NCBI RefSeq assembly: GCF_002090075.1 | Contig: NZ_BBRI01000002.1 | Span: 744,001 to 808,000 of the forward strand | Origin: Demequina sp. NBRC 110052 | GTDB taxonomy: Bacteria; Actinomycetota; Actinomycetes; Actinomycetales; Demequinaceae | Direction of reading: 5' to 3' | DNA length: 64,000 bases | The notes under the pieces: model-generated | The model's input: the letters and a program-made list of their open reading frames with translations, nothing else | What the model was told of the DNA's origin: nothing | Database searches by the model: none | In this document: one piece after another, positions 46,668 to 55,636 of the stretch | Layout: every line of letters begins with the position of its first letter | How positions within the stretch are numbered: position 1 is the first letter of the stretch | Made by a program: the position numbers and the translations under genes

Positions 46668-48128
46668 CTAGTGCACCTCCTCCACGTCACGCGAGTCGGT
46701 GAGCGTCAGCGCCCCGAAGCCTGCGATCACGCCGACCACCACTGCGAGCACGGCGAAGACAACCGCCGCACCGTGCACGAACGTGGCGACGAGCGCGGCG
46801 CTCCACGCCCCGTCGGGCAGGACGGTGCCCACCAGGACTGCAAGCAGTGTTCCCACCAAGGCAGTTCCGACGCTGGAGCCGACCTCTTGGGCGGTGTCGT
46901 TGAGCGCAGCGCCGAGCGATGTCCGGTTCTGTGGCATGGCCCCGACGAGCGCGACAGCCCCGATGGTCATGACAGTGCGCAACCCGATCGCGAACACCAT
47001 GAGAGACGCCGCGATCGCCGGGTAGCCGTGCTCCACTCCCCACGCGAGCGAGGCGAGCCCCGCCGTGAGCGCGCCCGCGCCGACGGCGCATGCGATCCGA
47101 TGACCGAAGCGTCGGGCGAGGCCTTCTGACAGCGGCGACGCAAGCAGCATGGTCACGATGGCTGGCAGGTTCGCGAGTCCAGCCTTCATGGGGCTCCACC
47201 CGTAGGCGTACTGGAAGAGCAGGATCAGCCCGAACATGGAGCCGGCCATCGCGATCGACGTGCCTGCCTGGGCGATGGTGGCGCCGCGCACGGTGCGGTC
47301 GCGGAACACTGTGAGGTCGAGCATCGGCGAGGAGGCCCGACGCTCGTGGCGAACGAAGGCGACGACGGAGAGTGCTGCGCCCGCGACGCAGACCAGGGTG
47401 AGGATGTCCGTCCAGCCGCGCTCGACGCCGCTCGTGAAGGTGTAGCACGCGAGGCCGATCGCGGCGATGCTGAGCAGAGAGCCTCCGAGGTCGAGTCGGC
47501 CATGCGTGAGCCCGGTCGCGTCGTCGGCTGGCACTCCCGCGCGAACGCCGAGCCACGCGAGGAGCGCGATGGGCGCGTTGACGAGCAGCAGCCAGTGCCA
47601 GCTGGCGTGGGCGAGGGCTGTGCCGCCCAGCACGGGGCCGAGGATGAAGCCGCTCATACCGACGGTGATCATCAGCGCCATGGCCTTACGCCGCAGTTCC
47701 TCGGTCTCGAAGAGCCGGAAGACCAGGGAGTTCGTGATCGGCGCCATGGCGGCGGCTGCCACTCCGAGTGCAGCCCGTAGTGCGATCAGGCCGGTGGCGG
47801 TTTCGACAAGGAGTGCGCCGAGGCTCACGAGGCCGAAGGCGGCGAGACCGATCTCGAGCACGCGCCGTCGGCCGAAGCGGTCGGCGATGGACCCGGCGGT
47901 GAGCAGCAGTCCACCGAAGGTGAGCGAGTAGGCGCCGTTCACCCATTGGAGTGCGGTGGTGCTTGCCCCGAGGTCACGTCCGATGGTGGGGAGCGCGATC
48001 GAGAGGAGCGTGTTGTCGGTCATCTCGACGAAGAACGCGAGGCACAGCGCAGTGAGGGGGACGGCCGCCGCGCGTAGGGATGTGTAGGTGCGGGGACCTG
48101 AGGTCTGGATCGTGGTGGTGGAGCTCAT
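46668..48128 (-). CDS. MFS drug/proton antiporter (DHA2, EmrB/QacA type)
   Basis: The 486-aa protein has about 14 TM helices. Helix 1 contains LAFFVEMTDNTLLSIALPTIGRDL, the DHA2 motif D1 with Asp; GSIADRFGRRRVLEIGL is the loop 2-3 motif A; and GPVLGGTALAHASWHWLLLVN is motif C, specific to antiporters. It should export cationic or amphiphilic drugs. ATG 48128 has AGGAGG 7 nt upstream; a GTG two codons earlier sits inside that site. It is divergent from a TetR gene with three operator sites between them. Confidence 0.92.
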   Translation of the reverse strand: MSSTTTIQTSGPRTYTSLRAAAVPLTALCLAFFVEMTDNTLLSIALPTIGRDLGASTTALQWVNGAYSLTFGGLLLTAGSIADRFGRRRVLEIGLAAFGLVSLGALLVETATGLIALRAALGVAAAAMAPITNSLVFRLFETEELRRKAMALMITVGMSGFILGPVLGGTALAHASWHWLLLVNAPIALLAWLGVRAGVPADDATGLTHGRLDLGGSLLSIAAIGLACYTFTSGVERGWTDILTLVCVAGAALSVVAFVRHERRASSPMLDLTVFRDRTVRGATIAQAGTSIAMAGSMFGLILLFQYAYGWSPMKAGLANLPAIVTMLLASPLSEGLARRFGHRIACAVGAGALTAGLASLAWGVEHGYPAIAASLMVFAIGLRTVMTIGAVALVGAMPQNRTSLGAALNDTAQEVGSSVGTALVGTLLAVLVGTVLPDGAWSAALVATFVHGAAVVFAVLAVVVGVIAGFGALTLTDSRDVEEVH

Positions 48129-48144
48129 GGGCACCTCCTAGTAT

Positions 48145-48194
48145 CGAACGCCGTTCGTTTATCGAACAACGTTCGAGAGAATAGAACAGTGTTC
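48145..48194. promoter_or_regulatory. Three tandem TetR operator sites
   Basis: GAACGCCGTTC (48146-48156), GAACAACGTTC (48164-48174) and GAACAGTGTTC (48184-48194) all fit GAAC-N3-GTTC, with centres 18 and 20 bp apart. The middle site extends to a perfect TCGAAC-AAC-GTTCGA. They fill the gap between the divergent MFS and TetR genes. Confidence 0.75.
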
Positions 48195-48225
48195 GACTCA
48201 CCGCAAGATGTGATGGAATGACGCC

Positions 48226-48924
48226 ATGGCCGCCACCGACAAGCGCACCCGCACACGCGCCACGCACTCGATGGAGGCCGTCGTGACAGAGGCCGTCGCA
48301 CTGCTCGACGCAGCAGGCGAATCCGCGCTCACCTTCCGCGCCCTCGCCGCACGACTCGGCGGCGGCGTCGGGAGCATCTACTGGTACGTCTCCAACAAGG
48401 ACGAGCTTCTTGACCGCGCGAGCGACCACGTCCTCGCCGACGTGCTCGCGGCCACGGAGGACCTGCACGGCCCCGACCCCCTCGACGACGCGAGAACGAT
48501 CGCCGTCACCCTCTTCGACACGATCGTCCAACGCTCGTGGCTCGCCGCCTACTTCATGCGCGATGGGGAGCAGCAACCGAACGCGCTGCGCCTCTACGAC
48601 CGCCTTGGCAGACAGGTCATGCGACTCGGGTTGAGCGCGCGCGACACATTCAACGCAGTCTCAGCGATCGTCGGGTTCGTCATCGGTACGGCGGCCGACC
48701 TCAGCCAGCAGCACTCAGCGTCGGCGCCAGATGCCGGCGCCTCGGGCCAGGACCTCGAGGGCGCGGTCGCGCAGTGGCGCGCGCTCGACGGCGAGGCGTT
48801 CCCCTACCTCCACTTCATCCTGGACGAGTTCGCGGCACACGACGACGGCGTGCAGTTCCGCGCCGGGCTCGACCTCCTGCTCGCGGGAATCCGCCTCCAG
48901 GCTGCCGACAGCCACAAGCCCTGA
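48226..48924 (+). CDS. TetR/AcrR family regulator of the MFS pump
   Basis: The 232-aa protein has a TetR N-terminal domain (about 12-65): AVVTEAVALLDAAGESALTF, RALAARLGGGVGSIYWYVSN and KDELLDRASDHVL, with a C-terminal ligand-binding domain of the TetR_C (tetracycline repressor-like) layout. It is divergent from the MFS gene and almost surely represses it and itself through the three GAAC-N3-GTTC sites. The inducing drug is unknown. Confidence 0.92.
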   Translation: MAATDKRTRTRATHSMEAVVTEAVALLDAAGESALTFRALAARLGGGVGSIYWYVSNKDELLDRASDHVLADVLAATEDLHGPDPLDDARTIAVTLFDTIVQRSWLAAYFMRDGEQQPNALRLYDRLGRQVMRLGLSARDTFNAVSAIVGFVIGTAADLSQQHSASAPDAGASGQDLEGAVAQWRALDGEAFPYLHFILDEFAAHDDGVQFRAGLDLLLAGIRLQAADSHKP

Positions 48925-49004
48925 CGCCCCCTGTGTCGCACCCTTCAGCGGACCGTTAGCCCGCTCCCAGCGCCCTCTCAGCCTCGGCTGATGAACTGTC
49001 CACC

Positions 49005-49562
49005 ATGAAGCGCCGTCCGCTGATCGTCACGTCTGCCGCCCTCATCGGGGTTCTCGCTCTCGCCGTCGCGGCCGAGTTCGTGGTCCGCCACAGCATCGAC
49101 GCACGGCTGGCCGCCGCGCCAGTGCCGTTCTCGCTGAGACTCTCCAGCCCCTCCGCGTTGGTCGCTCTTGTCACAGGCCACGTCAGCGTCACCGCTTCGC
49201 TGACTCCCGACGATGCGTCCTCCCTGCTATCCGCGCGCCTTCCAGGCGCCGGGGACGTGGAGCTGGCGGAGGGAGCGGTAGGTATGGGCATGATGATCGG
49301 CGGACAGGAAGCGACAGCGTGGGTGTCGCTGACAGCCGTCGACGGCGCGATCACGGCTGACGTCGACACGTTGGAGGTTGCAGGCCTCAGAATCGATCCG
49401 GCGATGCTACTCGGGGAGGACGTCACTACGCTGACCCTGGCGAACCCTGTGAGCGAATGCCCCGGCGCAGCCGTGTCCGACATCCGCGTCACGCCGCCCC
49501 ACGTGAACATCACGGTGGAGGCCAGCCGCGATGCGCTTGCCTGCCTCAGCCAGAGCACGTGA
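49005..49562 (+). CDS. LmeA-like (DUF2993) exported protein
   Basis: The 185-aa protein has an N-terminal signal anchor (RPLIVTSAALIGVLALAVAA) and a beta-rich exported domain: VVRHSIDARLA, GHVSVTASLTPDDAS, AWVSLTAVDGAITADVDTLEV and PPHVNITVEASRDALACLSQ. This layout resembles DUF2993/LmeA proteins, lipid-binding envelope proteins of actinobacteria. Similarity is judged by shape and not by strong motifs, so the family call is tentative. It stands alone between a TetR gene and the convergent cysteine desulfurase. Confidence 0.6.
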   Translation: MKRRPLIVTSAALIGVLALAVAAEFVVRHSIDARLAAAPVPFSLRLSSPSALVALVTGHVSVTASLTPDDASSLLSARLPGAGDVELAEGAVGMGMMIGGQEATAWVSLTAVDGAITADVDTLEVAGLRIDPAMLLGEDVTTLTLANPVSECPGAAVSDIRVTPPHVNITVEASRDALACLSQST

Positions 49563-49636
49563 CCCCCTTGGAACTTCATCGGGCGACGCACGACCCGAGT
49601 CGGCGAAGCATCGGCCTGGCTCTGTGCGCGCGTACG

Positions 49637-50779
49637 TCAGCCGCGCGAGCCAGCCGCCCTGGCACGCGCGACGGCGTCGGGAACGGCTGCAAGCGCCGCG
49701 TCCACGTCGGCATCGGTCGACGACCACCCCAGGCTGAACCGCACCGCCGACCGCGACTCTTCGGGCGTGTGCCCCATCGCCAGCAACACGTGGCTGCGTT
49801 CCACCACCCCTGCAGTGCAGGCCGACCCTGAGGACACGGCGACTCCAGCGGCGTCGAACAGCATCAGCATCGCCTCAGAGGAAGCGCCTGGGATCACGGC
49901 GTGGACGATGTGGGCGGCATAGCCGTCCTCTGAGCCGCGCACCACCGCATCGGGCACGGCCGCGCGAACGCCGACGACGAGGCGCGAGGCGAGCCTTGCG
50001 ATTCGCTCACGCTCGGAGGCCCGTGCGGCCACCGCGTCCTCGAGAGCGGCTGCGAACGCTGCCGCACCGGCCGCATCGACGGTGCCTGAGCGCACCTTGC
50101 GTTCCTGACCGCCGCCGTGGAGGAGCGGGCTCAGTGGAGCGGCACGCCGCGCGAGCAGCGCACCGACACCCACCGGTCCGCCGATCTTGTGGGCACTGAC
50201 CGCCATCGTCGTCACGCCAGACGCAGCGAAGTCCACGTTCTCGTAGCCGACGGCCTGCACCGCGTCGCAGTGGATCGGCACCCCCGCTGCGGTTGCAGCA
50301 GCGGCGAGCTCGCGCACCGGCTGGATCGCACCTACCTCGTTGTTGACCCACATCGCCGACGCGAGCGTCGCCCCTGGCAGGGACGCAGCGAACTCGTCGA
50401 CGTCGACGCGACCCCACGCATCCACGCCTCTCTCGACCACCTCCGCGCCCTCGCGGTCGACAAGCCATCGCGCGGGATCCAGTGCTGCGTGATGCTCCAC
50501 TGAGGTCGTCACGATCCGTCCGGTACCGCCGCGACCCCACCACAGGCCCTTGAGTGCCATGTTGTCCGCCTCCGTGCCGCCGCTCAGCAGGATCACTTCG
50601 GCGGCGTCGGCGCCGAGCGCGGCGGCGATTCGCTCGCGTGAGTCCTCCACGAGCGCACGGCGGCGACGCCCGTCGCCGTGCAAGGCGGACGGATTGCCTA
50701 CCGCATCCGCAGCCGCGAGCCACGCCTCGCGTGCGGCGGGACGCAGCGGCGATGTGGCGGCGTGGTCGAGGTAGTGCAC
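49637..50779 (-). CDS. Cysteine desulfurase (NifS/IscS family)
   Basis: This PLP enzyme takes sulfur from cysteine and passes it as persulfide to acceptors such as MnmA. The 380-aa protein has YLDHAATSPLRP, LLSGGTEADNMALKG, HCDAVQAVGYENVDF, the PLP lysine Lys198 (SAHKIGGPVGVGALL) and the persulfide Cys321 in SSGSACTAG. It starts with GTG. In many actinobacteria this gene sits directly before mnmA; here mnmA is about 4.7 kb downstream, with unrelated genes between. Confidence 0.95.
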   Translation of the reverse strand: MHYLDHAATSPLRPAAREAWLAAADAVGNPSALHGDGRRRRALVEDSRERIAAALGADAAEVILLSGGTEADNMALKGLWWGRGGTGRIVTTSVEHHAALDPARWLVDREGAEVVERGVDAWGRVDVDEFAASLPGATLASAMWVNNEVGAIQPVRELAAAATAAGVPIHCDAVQAVGYENVDFAASGVTTMAVSAHKIGGPVGVGALLARRAAPLSPLLHGGGQERKVRSGTVDAAGAAAFAAALEDAVAARASERERIARLASRLVVGVRAAVPDAVVRGSEDGYAAHIVHAVIPGASSEAMLMLFDAAGVAVSSGSACTAGVVERSHVLLAMGHTPEESRSAVRFSLGWSSTDADVDAALAAVPDAVARARAAGSRG

Positions 50780-50846
50780 GGTTGCACCCTACGACCCCGC
50801 CCCCTGCGATGCCGCCGCAGGCCTCGCGTTCGCACGAGTCCTGGAC

Positions 50847-50863
50847 CGTCAGCGAATCGTCAG
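50847..50863. promoter_or_regulatory. Candidate response-regulator direct repeat
   Basis: CGTCAG occurs at 50847-50852 and 50858-50863, 11 bp apart, the phasing typical of OmpR-family half-sites. It lies about 80 bp before the MMPL gene whose operon encodes an OmpR-type regulator. Autoregulation is inferred. Confidence 0.4.
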
Positions 50864-50943
50864 GTTCATGAGCGGGGCGCGCTCAGGTGGGCGGGGTGAA
50901 CTGGACGCCGTCACCCGCCCTCCACGGAACGGAATGCCCACCC

Positions 50944-53688
50944 ATGTCGCTCGCACTGCACCGGCTCGGCCACCTCGTCGGCCGCCACCGCGGCACCTTC
51001 ATCGCCGCCTGGATGCTGCTCCTGCTGCTCGTTGGCGGCGCCTCGCAGCTGCTCGGCTCGTCGTTCGCCGACGACTACACCATCTCGGGTACGGAGTCGC
51101 AGGAGGGCCAGGACGTGCTCGCGGCGCGCTTCGGCGACGCCGCCGCCGGGGCGACCGGGCAGGTGCTGTATCGCGTCGAGGCGGGATCGGACGTCACCAG
51201 CGATGAAACGATGGCGGTGATCGAGGAGAGCCTGGCCGCCATCTCCGGGATCGACGGTGTCGCGGGGGTTCCCGACGCCGAGGACCTGGGTATCGACGAG
51301 GCTGGCGATGCCGCGCTCGGCACAGTCCAGTTCGAGGACGCGAAGCCGAGCGCGGAGACGCTTGACGCGGTCACGGAGGCCGCGACGGTCGCTGCCTCGG
51401 GCGTGAGCTCCACGATCGGAGGTTCCGCATTCTCCGAGACGCCCGAGCCCGAGGGCCACACGTCGGAGATCATCGGCATCGTCGTGGCACTGCTGGTCAT
51501 GGTCCTCACGTTCGGATCGCTGCTCGCCGCAGGAATGCCAATCCTGACTGCACTGCTGGGCGTCGGGACCACGCTGTCGGCGATCACGCTGCTCACCCAC
51601 GTCACCTCGGTCTCGAACGCGTCACCCGCATTCGCCTCGATGCTCGGGCTCGCGGTCGCGATCGACTACTCGCTGTTCATCCTCTCCCGCCACCGCGCCG
51701 AGCTCGCGACGGGCGCCACGCCCCGCGAGGCCATGGCCCGCGCACTGGCCACGTCCGGCTCGGCCGTCGTCTTCGCGGGCCTCACGGTCATCGTGTCGCT
51801 CGTGGGCCTCGTGGTGGTGAACATTCCTCTGCTCACGGTGATGGCGCTCGCTGGCGCGATGGCCGTTGCGATGGCCGTGCTCGCCGCGCTCACGCTGCTT
51901 CCGGCGGTGGCGCTGCTCGCGGGCGCCCGTCTCACCCCGCGCACGCGCCGGGGGCCGAGCACGGGCGAGCGCGTCTCGTCACGTTGGATCGACACGGTCA
52001 CCCGCAGGCCGCGCATCACGATCGCGGCCGTGGTGGCAGTCCTGGGGATCGTCGCGGTGCCAGCGTTCTCGCTGCAGCTCGCACTGCCCGACGCCGGCCA
52101 CGAGCCCGAGGGGACCGCCGCGCGCGAGCACTTCGACGCGGTCGCGGAGACGTTCGGCCCCGGCTGGAACGCGCCGCTGCTCATCACCGCCGACATCCTC
52201 GCTTCCGACAACCCGCTGCGCGCGGTTGAGGACCTCGAGGAGGCGGTGGCGGCGCTTCCCGGGGTGGCGGCGGTGGACATGGCGACCCCGAATGCCGCGG
52301 CAGACACGGCGCTGCTGCGCGTCATCCCCGAAGGGGGGCAGTCGGATCCCGCCACGGAGGACCTGGTTCACACGATCCGCGAGCACGCGGACCAGGTGGA
52401 GACCGATCTCGGCATCGACGACATCCGCGTGACCGGCACCACTGCGATCAACATCGACGTCTCCGAGCGGCTTGAGGCGGCGCTGCTGCCGTTCGGGCTC
52501 ACCGTCGTGGGCCTGTCGCTCGTGCTGCTGCTGATCGTGTTCCGCTCTGTCGCCGTCCCCGTCAAGGCCACGGCGGGCTACGTGCTTTCCGTCGGCGCGG
52601 CTTTCGGCGCGATCGTGGCAGTCTTCCAGTGGGGTTGGCTTCCCTTCATCCTGGGGGATACGGTCCCCGGCCCGCTCGTGAGCTTCCTGCCGATCCTCGT
52701 GATGGGCGTGCTGTTCGGGCTCGCGATGGACTACGAGATGTTCCTGGTGAGCCGCATGCGCGAGGAGTACGCCCACACCGGCGACCCGCACCGCGCGATC
52801 CGCGCAGGCTTCGCGCATTCAGCCCCGGTCGTGACTGCCGCCGCGATCATCATGGTCAGCGTCTTCGTGGCCTTCCTTCCCGGCGGCTCGGCGACTATCA
52901 AGCCCATCGCCTTCGGACTCGCCGTGGGCGTCGCGGTGGACGCATTCCTCATCCGCATGACTCTCGTGCCGGCCGTGCTCACCTTGCTCGAGGACCGCGC
53001 ATGGTGGATCCCCGACTGGCTCGATCGACGCCTGCCGGTCGTCGACGTCGAGGGCGATGCGCTCGTGCGCCAGACGGCCGTCGACGGCTCCCCCGAGGCA
53101 TCGTGTGCGGTCGCAGCCCGTGGCCTCGTGGCGCGGCGAGGAGACGTGCCGCTCGACATCGACGCCGCTCCTGGGGACATCGTGACGCTCCCAGTGCCCG
53201 ACGCCGACGCCCAGATCGCCATCGCCGCAGTCCTCACGGGGCGCTCGCGATCGTATGCGGGCGAGCTCGTCGTGGACGGCATGATCCTGCCCGAGCGATC
53301 CGAGGAAGTGCGCTCCCGGTCCGCCGTCGCGTTGCCGGACGCCGCCGATGAACGGGTCTGCGCGATCGCGATGGTCGACGCCGAGCTGGGCCTCGCGGGC
53401 GTGCGAGGCCAGCGCCGTCGCGAGAACTTGGACCACGCCGCCGGTCTGCTCTCGGCGCTCGGCATCGCGCACGACGCCCCGGTGGCGACGCTCGGCGCAG
53501 CGGACCGGCGCGCGCTCGTCGCGGTGACCTCTCTCGCTGCCGGCGCACGCGTCATCGTGCTGCCCGGCGCCCCGGATGAGCGGCTGTGCGCACTGCTCAC
53601 CGGTCATGGCGCCGCCGTCGTCGCGTTCCCCCCGTCCCGCGCCACCCTCGCACGAGCCGGCGCCACGCCGCTCGAGATCGGAGCCTGA
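50944..53688 (+). CDS. MMPL family transporter with C-terminal degenerate ABC-ATPase-like domain
   Basis: The 914-aa protein is an RND-superfamily MMPL transporter, with two repeats of one plus five TM helices and extracytoplasmic domains between (TM1 about 17-37). LGLAVAIDYSLFILSRHR and LFGLAMDYEMFLVSRMREEY carry the conserved Asp-Tyr pairs of the proton path. Residues 700-914 are extra. They read like an ABC ATPase that has lost its catalytic residues: AARGLVARRG, AVLTGRSRSYAGELVVDG, LGAADRRALVAVTSLAAGAR (signature-like) and VIVLPGAPDE (Walker-B-like without Asp-Glu), with no Walker A lysine. ATG 50944 is chosen; a GTG at 50887 has no support. First gene of a four-gene operon. Confidence 0.88.
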   Translation: MSLALHRLGHLVGRHRGTFIAAWMLLLLLVGGASQLLGSSFADDYTISGTESQEGQDVLAARFGDAAAGATGQVLYRVEAGSDVTSDETMAVIEESLAAISGIDGVAGVPDAEDLGIDEAGDAALGTVQFEDAKPSAETLDAVTEAATVAASGVSSTIGGSAFSETPEPEGHTSEIIGIVVALLVMVLTFGSLLAAGMPILTALLGVGTTLSAITLLTHVTSVSNASPAFASMLGLAVAIDYSLFILSRHRAELATGATPREAMARALATSGSAVVFAGLTVIVSLVGLVVVNIPLLTVMALAGAMAVAMAVLAALTLLPAVALLAGARLTPRTRRGPSTGERVSSRWIDTVTRRPRITIAAVVAVLGIVAVPAFSLQLALPDAGHEPEGTAAREHFDAVAETFGPGWNAPLLITADILASDNPLRAVEDLEEAVAALPGVAAVDMATPNAAADTALLRVIPEGGQSDPATEDLVHTIREHADQVETDLGIDDIRVTGTTAINIDVSERLEAALLPFGLTVVGLSLVLLLIVFRSVAVPVKATAGYVLSVGAAFGAIVAVFQWGWLPFILGDTVPGPLVSFLPILVMGVLFGLAMDYEMFLVSRMREEYAHTGDPHRAIRAGFAHSAPVVTAAAIIMVSVFVAFLPGGSATIKPIAFGLAVGVAVDAFLIRMTLVPAVLTLLEDRAWWIPDWLDRRLPVVDVEGDALVRQTAVDGSPEASCAVAARGLVARRGDVPLDIDAAPGDIVTLPVPDADAQIAIAAVLTGRSRSYAGELVVDGMILPERSEEVRSRSAVALPDAADERVCAIAMVDAELGLAGVRGQRRRENLDHAAGLLSALGIAHDAPVATLGAADRRALVAVTSLAAGARVIVLPGAPDERLCALLTGHGAAVVAFPPSRATLARAGATPLEIGA

Positions 53689-53689
53689 G

Positions 53690-55636
53690 ATGCGCATGCG
53701 CCTCACCCGCAGCACTGTCCTCGTCGCTCTCGCCGCCGTCGCACTGCCCGCCATCGGCGCGGCCGTCCTGTCGTGGAGCGTGTCTGACCGCACCGAGTCC
53801 CTCGCATCGGTCCCGGTCGCGATCGTCAACGACGATCAGATCGTCACCGGCGAGACTCCGATGGCGGCCGGCCGTGCGCTGAGCGACGCGCTCGTACACC
53901 CGGATGACGGCGAGGAGACGCTCGATTGGACCGTCACCAGTGCGTCCGCCGCCGAGCAGGGACTCGAGGATGGCACGTACCTCGCGGTGCTCACGATCCC
54001 CGAGGACTTCTCGGCCTCCGTGCTGTCGATCAGCTCGGAGGACCCGGAGCAGGCCGCGCTCACGCTCGAGACCGATCCCGCCGCCTCCGCCAGCACCGCG
54101 CTGATCTCGACGGCGTTGAGCACGGCCGCGGCGGACACGCTCGGCACGCAGATCGCCGAGACCGTGCTCACCGCCACGTACACGGGGCTTGGGGATCTCT
54201 CCCTCGCACTCACCCAGGCTGCTGACGGAGCGGACCAGCTCGCCGACGGAGCCGATGAGCTCGCCGAGGGCACCGCGCAGGTGGCCGATGGTGCCGACGC
54301 GCTTGCGGATGGCATCGCGACGCTCGCCGACGGAGCGGACCAGGTCTACGGCGGCGCCGCAGCTCTTGCGGACGGAGCCGCACAGGCGGCGACGGGAGTC
54401 GAGCAGCTCTCCGATGGCGCCGAGGCGCTGGCCACCGGGGCGACGTCGCTCGCGTCCGGATCGCGCGGCGTCTCGACGGGCGTCGCCGGTTCCGCCGACG
54501 GCGCCGGCACACTGGCACAGTCACTTGTGGACCTCGCAGCGACCTGCACCGCCTCGGGCGCTTCCGCCCAGTACTGCGCCTCCATCGCCGGTGTCGCGGC
54601 AGGGGCCTCCGAGCTCGCGGACGGCCTCGGCACGCTAGCGGGCGCGGCCGACGCGACGGCCAGCGGAGCCTCGGCGCTCGCCGCCTCGACGGTTCAGTAC
54701 GCTGACGGTGCCGACGCAGCGGCGAGCGGTCTCGACGGTCTCGCCGACGGCGCGAGCCAGGTGGCGCAGGGCACCGCCAGCATCGCCGACGGCCTGGCAG
54801 CCTCGGCCGATGGCGCACGGCAGCTCACCGATGGCACTGCGGGGATCGCCGAAGGTGCGTCGTCGCTCGCCGAGGGAAGCGTCGCTCTGGCCGACGGGCT
54901 CGCGCAGGGCGCTTCCCAGGCGCCCTCGTACACCGAGGACCAGGCTGCCGAACTCGCGTCGGTGGTGGCCTCCCCGGTCGCGCTGAGCGCCTCGGCGGAG
55001 AGCAGCGGCTCGGGCTGGGCAGCCGCCGCCATCCTCGCCATCGTGCTGTGGCTCGCACCGCTCACCGTGTGGGCTCCGGGCCGCCGCGCGGATGGGGCCG
55101 CACTGCTCGCAGCGCCCGCCACGTCGCGCCGGGTGGCACGCGCCCTGGCACGACCCGTCGTGCTCCTGGCAGCAGGACAGGCCGTCGCGACGGTGCTCGT
55201 GCTCGCGCTGATGGGGATCTCGATGGACGCGATCGTGGGAGTCACCCTGCTGTCCGTCCTCGCGGGAGTGACGTTCGCGCTCTTCGCCGCCGGGCTGCGG
55301 GCGGCCCTCGGCCGATTCGCACTCGCGGCGTACGCGCTGCTGACGCTCGTGCAGGTGGGCACGCTCACCGGCGTGCTGCCGCTCGAGTCCGCTCCGGCGC
55401 CGTTGGCTGCCGTCTCGGGCCTCATGCCCGCGACCGCCTTCATGAACGCTGCCGCAACGTTGGCTGGCGATCCGACCGGCGCGTCCGTCGCGGGCGCCGC
55501 GGTGTGCCTTCTCGGCTGGGCGGTGGTGGGCATGGCACTCATCCGCCGCCGTGTGGCGCTGGTCCGGATGCCCCGCGCGCTCACGGCGCGCGGCCCCTTC
55601 ACCGCGTTGACCTCCGATGGCAGGATGACGGCATGA
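53690..55636 (+). CDS. YhgE/Pip family membrane protein with long Ala/Asp/Gly repeat region
   Basis: The 648-aa protein has TM1 near the N-terminus (VLVALAAVALPAIGAAVLSW), a YhgE/Pip N-terminal domain (VPVAIVNDDQIVTGETPMAAG, GTYLAVLTIPEDFSASVL), a long extracytoplasmic stretch (about 175-425) of imperfect 7-residue repeats of the form DGAxxLA, and five C-terminal TM helices with an ABC-2-like layout. The repeats should form a long amphipathic helix or coiled coil. ATG 53690 follows the MMPL stop by one base. Homologues are called phage infection protein or ESX-like export subunits; the function is open. The stop overlaps the response regulator (ATGA). Confidence 0.88.
   Translation: MRMRLTRSTVLVALAAVALPAIGAAVLSWSVSDRTESLASVPVAIVNDDQIVTGETPMAAGRALSDALVHPDDGEETLDWTVTSASAAEQGLEDGTYLAVLTIPEDFSASVLSISSEDPEQAALTLETDPAASASTALISTALSTAAADTLGTQIAETVLTATYTGLGDLSLALTQAADGADQLADGADELAEGTAQVADGADALADGIATLADGADQVYGGAAALADGAAQAATGVEQLSDGAEALATGATSLASGSRGVSTGVAGSADGAGTLAQSLVDLAATCTASGASAQYCASIAGVAAGASELADGLGTLAGAADATASGASALAASTVQYADGADAAASGLDGLADGASQVAQGTASIADGLAASADGARQLTDGTAGIAEGASSLAEGSVALADGLAQGASQAPSYTEDQAAELASVVASPVALSASAESSGSGWAAAAILAIVLWLAPLTVWAPGRRADGAALLAAPATSRRVARALARPVVLLAAGQAVATVLVLALMGISMDAIVGVTLLSVLAGVTFALFAAGLRAALGRFALAAYALLTLVQVGTLTGVLPLESAPAPLAAVSGLMPATAFMNAAATLAGDPTGASVAGAAVCLLGWAVVGMALIRRRVALVRMPRALTARGPFTALTSDGRMTA

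Noticed and set aside
54200-54960. Tandem 21-bp periodicity that could suggest a CRISPR or satellite array
   Set aside because: The repeats are imperfect, have no unique spacers and encode heptads inside an intact YhgE reading frame.
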